Source: Rhynchonema sp. JSB1_4
Taxonomy: Eukaryota; Nematoda; Chromadorea; Monhysterida; Xyalidae
Direction of reading: 5' to 3'
Length of the DNA: 64,000 nucleotides
Assembly (NCBI GenBank): GCA_030248065.1
Contig: JASAMV010005947.1
Coordinates: 48,268 to 112,267, forward strand
Position 1 is the first letter of the stretch. The number at the start of each line of letters is the position of its first letter. The notes beneath the pieces were generated by a model. The model worked only from the letters and a program-made list of their open reading frames with translations, had not been told where the DNA came from and did no database searches. A program made the position numbers and the translations under genes. Positions 25,426-34,526 of the stretch are shown here, piece by piece.

Positions 25426-25553
25426 GAAACCGGATATCATCACCGTCGTACTACATTAATCGTCGTGTGTGTGTTTGGTTAACTCAGCACGCCAGGCCAA
25501 ACGCCGTATCAGTGGCAAACCGTCGGTAATGCCGTTTTGCTTGGCTGCACATA

Positions 25554-25779
25554 GGGTGATATTTTCGAAACGGTGTAAAGGTCAGTTGGGCGCAAAGGTC
25601 GGTTGAAAGTTAGGTCGACAGCTCAGTGTGATAGACCTCGGTGTAAACTTGAAACATTCCACGTTAATAACAGGCAATGTTTCACGTTTGCACCGAGCTA
25701 CGCCGACCGAGCTTTCGACCGAACTTTACGTCCACCTTTACACCCAACTGACCTTTACTCCGCTTCGAAAATTCCACCC
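25554..25779. mobile_element. 226-bp MITE with GGGTG..TTTTCGAA ends
   Basis: Inverted ends GGGTGATATTTTCGAAACGG and GGGTGGAATTTTCGAAGCGG, each followed by a GGTCAGTTGGG motif, with ATA flanking both sides. Related to 8882-9426. No coding capacity. Confidence 0.7.
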
Positions 25780-26251
25780 ATAGCCACAATAAAAAATTAA
25801 GCTCAAAGAAACTGATCTGGTTGTATAAGCGGAAGAGCAATGAAACCAAACCCAAAAAATTACTATCTGTATCATGGCATTCCATTAGCGCAAATTCCGT
25901 TTCATTGGCCAGGATGCGGAAAACTCCGTTTCATAATGAATGAAACCTCGTTTGAGATGGATCAACGAACAAATCTAATGCAAGACACAGTAGTGTGCTA
26001 AACTGTGCGTTAATGTTCTGCTGTTCGCTGTAAATTTCACATATAATACAGGTTGGGTTAGTTCCATTTTCGCATTCATCATTGATTCCCTGAAGCCACC
26101 AATTTCAAGCAACATAATAGTTGTTCTGGTGAGGACTGGGAACAACTATTGGGTGGAATTCACGAAACAAAGTCAATTTCGCCGTCAACCGTCAAAGTTC
26201 AAAGTCAAATGTTTCGCATTGCTGGCTGTTGCAGTAGACACGATTTTGTAA
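25780..26251. other. Intergenic, nothing recognised
   Basis: AT-rich stretch without a convincing exon, RNA gene or paired terminal repeats. Confidence 0.4.
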
Positions 26252-26582
26252 GGCCGCTCTCTGACAAAAGCAAAAAGCAAAAAGTTCACAACACACTTTT
26301 TGCTTAAGTTGTGCAGCGCGCACAAGCAGCAAACATTAGCGTGTTCCAGACCTGTGTAATTTTTGATTTTCGGGTTTGTGCAGCCTGGTTTTGGGCGTAA
26401 AAAGTCATGATGACTTTTTGCTTTTTTTCAAGTTTTTGCTTTTTGCTTTTGCTCTCTGACGAAAGCAAAAAGCAAAAAGCAAAAAGTTAACTTTTTGCTT
26501 TTGCTCTCTGACAAAAGCAAAAAGCAAAAAGTAAAAAGTGTGTGGTAAACTTTTTGCTTTTTGCTTTTGTCAGAGAGCGGCC
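26252..26582. mobile_element. PIF/Harbinger-like MITE
   Basis: Terminal inverted repeats GGCCGCTCTCTGACAAAAGC at both ends, flanked by TAA on each side, the 3-bp target typical of PIF/Harbinger (TWA). Interior is dominated by GCAAAAA and its complement, forming tandem and inverted arrays. 331 bp, no ORF. Confidence 0.8.
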
Positions 26583-26979
26583 TAAACGAAGGGTTAGCTT
26601 TGAGGCGTTCTTATGCATGACTGGAGGCTTTTCTCTCCTTATTACTATTTTAGGGATGTAACACAAGCGTTTGTAAGAGTATTTGCTGCGGTCGGAATTA
26701 TAGGTATGTCATGGAGATCTGACATTTGACAAAAGGCACAGGCAGTATATGTATGTATATCATTATGCATTAATTAATGCGAGCCCAAGCAGAAGTAGAA
26801 AATGCAGTTTGAACTTTAACTCAAGCGAAAAAATCGAATCGTTCTGTGTAAAAAATACCTTTCAAGCAAAGTATAATACGTATGGCAGCCAACTCCAAAA
26901 CACCGTTACATGCACGCAAGAAAACAATCTTCATCCCAAGCACAACACATGACTAATTTGCTAATGAAACACCAGGATA

Positions 26980-28052
26980 TCAAACATCGGTATCTCGGTT
27001 TGTGTTGTAGCATCGATTCAACAGCGAACGTTTCTCCCTGCGTTGACGGTACGCACCTGGCTTGTAGCTTGGCTGATAATTACCATGGTCATATGACTGC
27101 TGATAATTACGGTGCCCACTCCCAGTTGGCTGCTGGTAATTACCATATTCGTATGGCTGCTGGTAACTACCGTACTCACGCTGGCCTGACTGGGGGGGAC
27201 AACTACCGTACACCATTGGTTGACGGTAATGATCGGCCGTCGGCTGACCGTACTCTTGGTACACTCTCTTCGATTCCTCGTGGTACTCGCGTCGTATGGG
27301 GACATTGCGCACAACTTGATGTGGCGCTGGATCGCTGTCAAAGTGGACGTCGACCTGATGTTTCATGCCGACACCCATACGATCGAAACGGTCGCGTTGC
27401 GTCTCGAATGGACGCACATACGTGTCAGTGCGTTGATTGCCCTGAAGTAACGAACGAGTTTTATTCGCTTGGTGAATCAGGCAGGAAAGTTGGCCAACCG
27501 TTGTTGTGCGAGATATCTGATCAACCACATTGTTGATGTCATCCAGTTGCGAATCGAAATCACACTGCAAACGGCGCGGTTCGCGAGCTCGAAGGTTGGC
27601 CTGAATTTGGCATGGTTGCGCTTCTTTGTGTCGCAAAAATCTAGTCTCGTGCACCTGAAGTGTGTTTTTCATATCATCGATTTTGCGGTCCAAGTAGTCC
27701 ATCTGCTCTGCAATCGGTTCTCGTCGCGCGTAGTCATCCTGTAGTTAACGCAACACATCACACAAATTGGATCAATATTTGAATAAGGCCGAATCCCTAA
27801 GCCGCCATCACAGCTTTTCGCAACAAAGTGTTTCTGAACATTCGCCACGTGTCTGTTGCGCTTCTGGTGATGACTGTTGGAATTCGGCCTGGTTGGCATG
27901 CCGGCCTTGCCCACCTGATGTTCCACCATTTCCGACATTTTGTACTCTCCTGAAAATGCGCATCGAAACATGTCATTCAAGTTATGCGTGTAAGGACATG
28001 ATACTGAGATGAGGGTCATCTTACCTTCGTACTTGTTGTAATAAGACGTCAT
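26980..28052 (-). CDS. Coiled-coil plus Gly/Tyr/Gln-rich protein, hypothetical
   Basis: Three exons: 28025-28052 (MTSYYNKYE), 27915-27949 (GEYKMSEMVEHQ) and 26980-27738 (from DDYARREPIAEQMDYLDRK), with splice phases 1 and 0. Total about 273 aa. The N-terminal half is charged and heptad-like (MDYLDRKIDDMKNTLQ, QLDDINNVVDQI). The C-terminal third is an imperfect repeat of short units such as YGSYQQPYEYGNYQQP, ending in a basic RQRREKRS stretch and ..NTNRDTDV. No signal peptide or membrane segment. Composition recalls low-complexity RNA-binding or structural proteins, but I recognise no family. A further 3' exon cannot be excluded. Confidence 0.55.
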
Positions 28053-28815
28053 GTTTGTCAGTGAATGAGTTACCCTTGAATATTCAATTGTGGGAGGAGA
28101 GTGCGCACGGACAAATAAAATTGACTTCCAGACCGTTTCGGAACCGGAAATGTGTGAAGCTTAGCTCAGTATCAAGTCATCATACCTAGTTGTGCAACGT
28201 TTCTGAAAGAAAGCATATTGACAAAAAAACAACTATCGAAATAAAATTGCGAAACGCCTCACAGAGTGAACAATGGGGAGTTTAGTCATTGAGAATACCT
28301 GTACCAAAATGTTTTTGATCGTTCTGAAATGATATCATAACCCACACAAAAGTCTAGACTCTCAAGCGTCAAGCGTAGTTGCACACACAGTTCGCAAGCC
28401 AAGTCATTCAGGCTGAGTCAGTCTGCCTTGTGTGACGAACAGATTGATCATTTTAACTTTGTGAAAGGAGATTCAAAACATTTTCAGAAACTGTCTTGCT
28501 ACACGAAAAAATACTCCAGTGATTCCGGTTCTCATGTGGGCTGTCTTTGCTGAGCACCGACGTGGGGAGTGGGGTGCTAAAATAATGTGGAAAAACAAAC
28601 AGTCATGCTGCGTAATACTAAAAATGAAGCCTTATGCTGGTGTTTTTCGGCAAGTCATCATCGCATCCAAGAAGCTTTACAATAATTGACCTTGAGTCAT
28701 CCAACCGAACATAAGCAGGGATTGGAAGAACGGCGACCGGTGTCCTTGCGTCCGCTATTGGCGTGGCGTACCCGGAAAGGGACTTGACTTGACAATTTTT
28801 TCCATAGCTAAGCGC
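28053..28815. other. Intergenic, nothing recognised
   Basis: No supported exon. It probably includes the upstream region of the coiled-coil gene. Confidence 0.35.
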
Positions 28816-28819
28816 TTCT

Positions 28820-29082
28820 GGAACAAGGTATAATAAATTTCCAAATTCGCTGCCGCACAGTAAAATACGCCCCATAGTTAATGTCAAGTTATAAACCCGA
28901 ACGCTAACCATGCGCGGTTCTGAAACATTGCGCGCAGCTGCCTGGCTGGGTGGCAAGCTGCGTGTGTGATGGCTGTCCGAATGTTTCACAAGGTGATTTT
29001 CGGGTTTAGAACCTGACATCAACTATGGGGCGTACTTTACTGTGTGGCAGCGAATTTGGAAATCTACTATATCATTACGTGA
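28820..29082. mobile_element. Fold-back repeat, about 80-bp arms
   Basis: Sequence around GCACAGTAAAATACGCCCC (28,850) recurs inverted around 29,040 as GGGGCGTACTTTACTGTGTGG, with a loop of about 100 bp. The 134-codon minus-strand open frame over this span lies mostly inside the hairpin and is not considered a gene. Confidence 0.6.
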
Positions 29083-29432
29083 ATCTTTGATGTGACACGG
29101 AACCACAGCCGATCATTGACCGCCATTGAAATACACAACATAATTGTTGGTGAAGCTCTCAGCTGTTCCTTAATAGGGTCAGTATCATTACGGTCCAGCA
29201 CTTATTAGCTTTGTTCCAGGCTTAGGCTGCACACTCCCCTGTCAAAACAATACTCTCTCTGGTTCAACAGGTATTCCCCCGTCCACAAATAAAAGAGAAA
29301 TTTGAATTTTCTAATTTTTCCAATTTTCCACCGTGCGGTGCGAGAGGTCGAGGTCGAGGCCGAGGGGGACCCCCTCCAGTGTGGTGGCAGGCCAATCAAC
29401 CCAAGATACCCTAGGGGGAGATTTCGGAGTTA

Positions 29433-30075
29433 CCGTATTCCCTAAAATAGAGCCCCCCAAAAATACAGCCCCCCCCAACTTGGAATTCCCCGCTTGGGGG
29501 TCGTAAAGTCAAGTTCTTGTACCGTAAAAACCTAAATACAGCCCCCCCGGAATAGAGCCCCCCCCCGTAATACAGCCCCCCAAAAAGGGGTCAGTGAATT
29601 AATAGAGCCCCCCCCCCCGGAATAGAGCCCCCCCCTAAGTAACATCCCCTATACAGTAGTGTATTAACGCTTGATAGTGGTGCATAGGTACATTTATGCA
29701 CGTTTGTTGTTCGTTCAGAGCACATAATACGCCTCTTATTGACGAATAGACACGAATAAATGCGATTACAAGCGAAAAAACATCATTTCAAACCCCTTTT
29801 TAGGGGTTTTTGGGGGTTTTTCTGGGAACAATTTTTTCAGGTTCGGGTCAGTGAATTAATAGAGGCCCCCCCGGAATAGAGCCCCCCGTAATAGAGCCCC
29901 CCCAAAATGGGGTCAGTGAGTTAATAGAGCCCCCCTTCTATTTAGGTTTTTACGGTATGAGACACCTTGTGTACAACGTTTGTGGTTGAGTATATGATGA
30001 CGTAAAAGACGATGACGGAATTTTTTGACGGACGTCTATTTTTTTGGGGGGGGGGCTCTATTTTAGGGAATACGG
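29433..30075. mobile_element. Mariner-like MITE, CCGTATTCCCTAAAATAGAG ends, TA target
   Basis: Inverted ends CCGTATTCCCTAAAATAGAG at both extremities, bordered by TA. The interior alternates AATAGAGCCCCCC, AATACAGCCCCCC and GGGGTCAGTGAATTAATAG modules. It includes a 200-bp dispersed segment (29,650-29,865) that recurs at 31,750-31,905. Confidence 0.7.
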
Positions 30076-30301
30076 TAGAGCGGAGAGCCCCCCGCCAAAA
30101 ATACAGCCCCCTCTAAAAGGGGTCAGTGAAAAAATACAGCCCCCCTTGTATTTTAGGTTTTACGGACTCGAGATACCCCAGAGGCTGCCTACCGTAAAAA
30201 CCTAAATACCGTAAAAACCTAAATACAGCCCCCCGGAATAGAGCCCCCGTAATACAGCCCCCCCCAAAAAGGGGTCAGTGAATTAATAGAGCCCCCCCCG
30301 G

Positions 30302-31122
30302 CAGTGTTGGAGGTGGGGGGGTTGGGGGGGGGGGTAGCCCCCCCCAGTACAGTAGGTATCCCCCCTCGCCTGGTACAGTAGGTATCCCCCCCCGATGTTT
30401 GGCATGGTACAGTAGGTATCCCCCCCGTTTTTCACCCCGGTACAGTAGGTATCCCCCCGATTTTGCCTCAAAAGCAGTGATGTGGTTGGGGGGGGGTATG
30501 GGGGGGTATTACCCCCCCCAACTGCTAGGTAGCTTTCTTGCTCCGAAACCCATACCCCCCCCAAACTGGCTAGCTAGCTTTCTTGCTCCGGTCATCAAGT
30601 AAGAAAAGTGTTGATTTTAGTGCCAAAATGACCATTTTATGGGCCAAAATGGTCAAATTCGTTCAAATTTTCTCACACGTGCACAAAAATACGCATAATT
30701 TCGACCAAATTTTATACCCCTGTTTTTGACTTCTGGACCAATACCCCCCCAAATCGGGGTACCCGGCTAGCTAGCTAGCTTTCTTGTGCCGGACCCCTCC
30801 AGCTAGCTAGCTTTCTTGCTCGGACCAACTACATCACTGCTCAAAAGTGCCAATTTTTGACCAAAATGGCCAAAATTAGTGTAAAATCAGTGGTTTTTAC
30901 CTCAAATTACCCCAAATTCGCGCGCTACGCGCGCAAATACTACGTTTTCACACGATTCCACACATAATAAACACATTTAAAATTTTCACCCCAAAACCTA
31001 ACCCCCCAAAACCCCGCTAGGTACATAACCCCCCCCAGGCCATCGGCTTTGGTACAGTAGGTATCCCCCCTCTCCGAGCGCGGTACAGTAGGTATCCCCC
31101 CTCCAGAGTACCTCCAACACTG
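30302..31122. mobile_element. hAT-like MITE with TACAGTAGGTATCCCC arrays, interrupted
   Basis: Terminal inverted repeat CAGTGTTGGAGGT at both ends. The left subterminal array has four copies of TACAGTAGGTATCCCCCC, the right has two. The middle carries the palindrome CGCGCGCTACGCGCG. Flanks do not match here, but the same element at 48284-48737 has a perfect 8-bp duplication. A second hAT-like element (30475-30839) is inserted inside it. Confidence 0.8.
30475..30839. mobile_element. Nested hAT-like MITE with CTAGCTAGCTTTCTTG units
   Basis: Ends CAGTGATGT and its complement ACATCACTG, flanked by a perfect 8-bp duplication CTCAAAAG. Contains four copies of a GCTAGCTAGCTTTCTTGC-type unit. The host sequence without this insertion is seen at 48.44 kb. 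Confidence 0.8.
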
Positions 31123-31981
31123 CATAGAATTACTTCATTTAACTACGTTTTCTTCCCAACATGAGCGTTTTTCAATTTTTTTGGGGGCATATTTTGGTCA
31201 TCTGGGCGTTTTAAAAAAACGAATTAAAAACGTTTTTTTTTGCCCAACCCTGATTAAGGCTTGATAGTGGTGCACACACAGGTACATTTATGCACGTTTG
31301 TTGTTCGTTCAGAGCCAGTGTAGTGGCAGGCCCATGTGTGGGAGGTAAGTATGATGCGGGGTTGGGACCGGAAGCGTGAGAGGTATGATTTTGGTCACCC
31401 AAAAAGGCGAAAAAACACCGTTTTTGTGATACAATTTTGGCCAAAAATTGAGGTAAAAATAGTACTTTTTCAAAATTTTCGCCGAAAATCGCCTAAAAAT
31501 AGGTATTATGGGTGGGTTTGCGCGCGGAGCGCGCGATTTTTGGGAAAATAAGGTCGAAAAACACCGATTTTTGCCTTAAAAAGGTATAAAATTGCTTGTG
31601 AGAGGTATGATTTGGAGTTGTGAGAGGTAAGTACTCAACCCCCCCCCCAACCCCCCCCCCCCCTCGGGTTTTGTGGTAGGTAAGTACTGAGAGGGGGGGG
31701 GGGTAACCCCCCCCCCCCAACCCCCCCCCCCCCCCCCCCCCCAGCCACTCCTATGTTCAGAGCACATAATACGCCTCTTATTGACGAATAGACACGAATA
31801 AATGCGATTACAAGCGAACAAAACATCCTTTCAAACCCCTTTTTAGGGGTTTTTGGGGGTATTTATGGGAACAATTTTTTCAGGTTCGGGTAAGTGAATT
31901 AATAGAGGCCCCCGGAATAGAGCCCCCAGAGCGATGCAGCCCCCCCGGAATAGAGCCCCCCCGTAATACAGGCCCCCTTAA
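31123..31981. repeat. Transposon-debris mosaic with poly-C/poly-G runs
   Basis: Includes a third-party dispersed unit (GATAGTGGTGCACACACAGG at 31,266; relatives at 29,675 and 33,636), a GCGCGCGGAGCGCGCG palindrome (31,517), and long C and G runs at 31,640-31,740. No coding sequence. Confidence 0.6.
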
Positions 31982-33553
31982 AGGGCTCGGGACATAACCG
32001 AAGGAAGGATAGCAGGACATATTGTTACATACCGTTGGAAAGCACTCCGACAACCTATGTCACGCATAAATTTTAAGCTCGTTGGAGATTGGTTATCTCT
32101 TGGTAGAGGGACTTCTCGTTCCAGAAAAAAATGAATTTTTGCACAAATTGGAACGACCGGTGCAGAAACCCCAAATGCATTGAAGGTCAAGCAACACGTG
32201 GATAGGATTACAACAGCTTCGGAATAACTTATCAACACAACTTCAGTTGCTCAAACCATTGCTTCACACGGTGAGGGTACATAGAAATACACGAAATAGA
32301 ACATCGTCGAAAGTACCAGAAAATATGGTTTTTAAATTTTTTAACTCATGTCTAGCTCCGTGACAGGCCTAAAAATCCATTAAATTGCCGCTAAATTAGG
32401 TGGTTATATTCATCGCCAGAATTGTGACACATAAAGGCCACAGATTGTATTGGATTCGAAACAAAAAATTGAGAGAAACGTCTGGTTTAACAACCTATCA
32501 AGGTCCGAAGACCCCATGGTCTACAGATCTCTCTGGGTAGCCATACTAATCTGAATATGATATTCGGCTATAAATGCTTATTGTTAAAAGCTATTGTAAA
32601 TGTGACAGCACCAAACAATGTATCTCGGGATTAGCTTTCGAACGATATATAACAAGCCCCAATAAATTCTTACGCTTAAGGGCAGAGGCTAAAAAATTGC
32701 TTTTTTGACGATTCTGGAATGAACCGTCACGTCACCATGTGCGATTTCGGAATTTTGACCGTTTCTTGCCCACAGCAAGAGATAGTATGGGCATGTTATA
32801 TATCATTCGATAGCTACGTTGAAGCTACATCGTTTGAAGCTATTAAATGTCCAATAATCTTTAACAGTAACGACTTATAGCCAAATATCTTATTCAGGCT
32901 GGCATGGCTGCAGCAGCCGGACCATGGAGTTTGAAGTTTTGAAACTCGTCTAGATTGTTGGACTGTGCGTTTATCTGACTTTCTCGTTTCCAATGCAATG
33001 CAATACGTGGCTTGTTTACATCACATTTCCATCAATGAATGCAACTGTGCAGTTTAGGGGCAATTGTTAGGTCTTTTTTGGCCCGTCACGCCGCTATCAA
33101 AGTGTTTCCAAATTTCAAAACCTTATTTTCTGGTACTTTCGACAATGCTCTGTTTTTCTGTTGCATTTTCATTTCTGCAACATAAAGCACGGCCTCAAAA
33201 TTTAGGGACAAACTTGTGTCCTCGAAAAATATGGCCGATTTTTGGAATGTTTCGCACCCTCACCGAGGGAAACAATGGTTTGAGCGACTGAAGTTGTCAT
33301 GATAAATTTATCCAGTAGCTGTTGTAATCCCATCCACGTGTTATTCGACCTTCAACTCATTTGGGGTTTCTGCACCGGTCGTTTCAAGTTGTGAGAAAAT
33401 TCACTTTTCTCTGGAACGAAAAGTCCCTCTACCAAGAGATAGCGAATCTCTAAAGAGCTTAACATTTGTGCGTGACATATGCTGTCGCAGTGCTTTCCAA
33501 CGATGTATAACACTGCGCTCTGCTGCCCTTCCTTCGGTTGTGTCCCGAGCCCT
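31982..33553. mobile_element. piggyBac-like non-autonomous element, TTAA target
   Basis: 1,572 bp. Ends AGGGCTCGGGACATAACCG and inverted AGGGCTCGGGACACAACCG, flanked by TTAA on both sides. Inverted similarity extends over about 350 bp or more from each end. No transposase or other long open frame is present, so it would depend on a transposase elsewhere. Confidence 0.8.
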
Positions 33554-34120
33554 TTAAAAGGGGTGGAGCTCCCCTCCGGAGTCCGGAATAGGGCCCCCTA
33601 AGTAACATGCCCTATAAGTAGTGTATTATAAGGCTTGATAGTGGTGCACAGGTACATTTATGGACGTTTGTTGTTCGTTCAGAACAGAGGTCGCAATCGG
33701 GCCGGGTTTGGCCGGCCCGGCCCGAATATTTGGCATCGGGTATCGACATGTTTTTTAAAATATCGGGTCTTACACTTTTCGCGATTGAAACCCTTTTTCA
33801 AAAACATCTCTTCAGATGTTCACTGTTTTACGAAATAAATGTTTTAAAAATGTATGTGGGAGCTCATTTCACGTTGCATGACACAACAACAGAGCAAAAT
33901 TTTTGTAAAAAAAATCGTTTGCGCGCCTACTAAACGGTTATCTGAAAGAAACCAAGCGCGAAAACCTCATTTTTGCTCTAAAAACGGCGTTTTTGTGCGT
34001 ATTTTGGCGTTATCGGGTATCGGGCTATTTTCGAAGTATCGGATAGCGGCATTTTTTGAACTATCGGGTATCGGCATTTGCCAGGTATCAGCATGCCCCA
34101 ATACCGATCCATACTCTTGA
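33554..34120. repeat. Repeat debris including GGCCGGG hAT-like fragment
   Basis: Contains CAGAGGTCGCAATCGGGCC (33,685) followed by repeated ATCGGGTATCGG-type units to about 34,110. One end of the GGCCCGG family; the other end was not identified. Confidence 0.5.
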
Positions 34121-34136
34121 CCTTTTCAGTTTTCAG

Positions 34137-34469
34137 TCATTGTTTTGAAGAACCAGGTGTACCACAGAAAAGTTTCACACCGTTTTTGTCTTGGAAAATT
34201 GTTTTTGCTTTTAACTCTTGAAAACTGACCGACCGGGCTGGTGATGTGAAAAAGTTTTTCACTCGGTCGACCAAGTCTGAAATCCGGGGTTGGGCTAGTT
34301 TCAGATGTCTGGACTGTACCGGTTTGTCGTTTGTGTGAACGGTGAGTGCATGTATGACTCCCCTGTTCCTATTTCCAGGGCTGAGAAGTAACAACCAAAA
34401 CGTGTGCGGTTCCTCTGATGTCTGATCCACAAGCCAATTCTGCGCAGCGCGTCGGCTATTGGCGTTCAC
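34137..34469 (-). CDS. Hypothetical ORF divergent from RPA43
   Basis: 110-codon frame beginning MNANSRRAAQNWLVDQTSEE, 58 bp from the divergent RPA43 start. Basic, no recognised domain. It abuts transposon debris on its 3' side. The mirrored locus is outside the window, so the arm comparison cannot test it. It may be a first exon or non-coding. Confidence 0.3.
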   Translation of the reverse strand: MNANSRRAAQNWLVDQTSEEPHTFWLLLLSPGNRNRGVIHALTVHTNDKPVQSRHLKLAQPRISDLVDRVKNFFTSPARSVSFQELKAKTIFQDKNGVKLFCGTPGSSKQ

Positions 34470-34526
34470 TCACTTCATTCACAGTTGTTTGCTGAATGTG
34501 AAATTGTGATTTATTTTCATAAATTA

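Noticed and set aside
26910..27536. 208-codon plus-strand frame
   Set aside because: Antisense shadow of the Gly/Tyr/Gln-rich exon; codons mirror the repeat.
27669..28052. Single 127-codon minus-strand reading of the first part of the coiled-coil gene
   Set aside because: It reads through two introns with good GT-AG sites; the spliced form joins in phase to the long coiled-coil exon.
28618..29022. 134-codon minus-strand frame
   Set aside because: Mostly inside a fold-back repeat; no family resemblance.
30340..30460. CRISPR-like pattern: TACAGTAGGTATCCCCCC repeated with short spacers
   Set aside because: The DNA is eukaryotic, the arrays lie at both ends of a transposon with 8-bp target duplications, and the spacers are the same in separate copies (30.3 and 48.3 kb).
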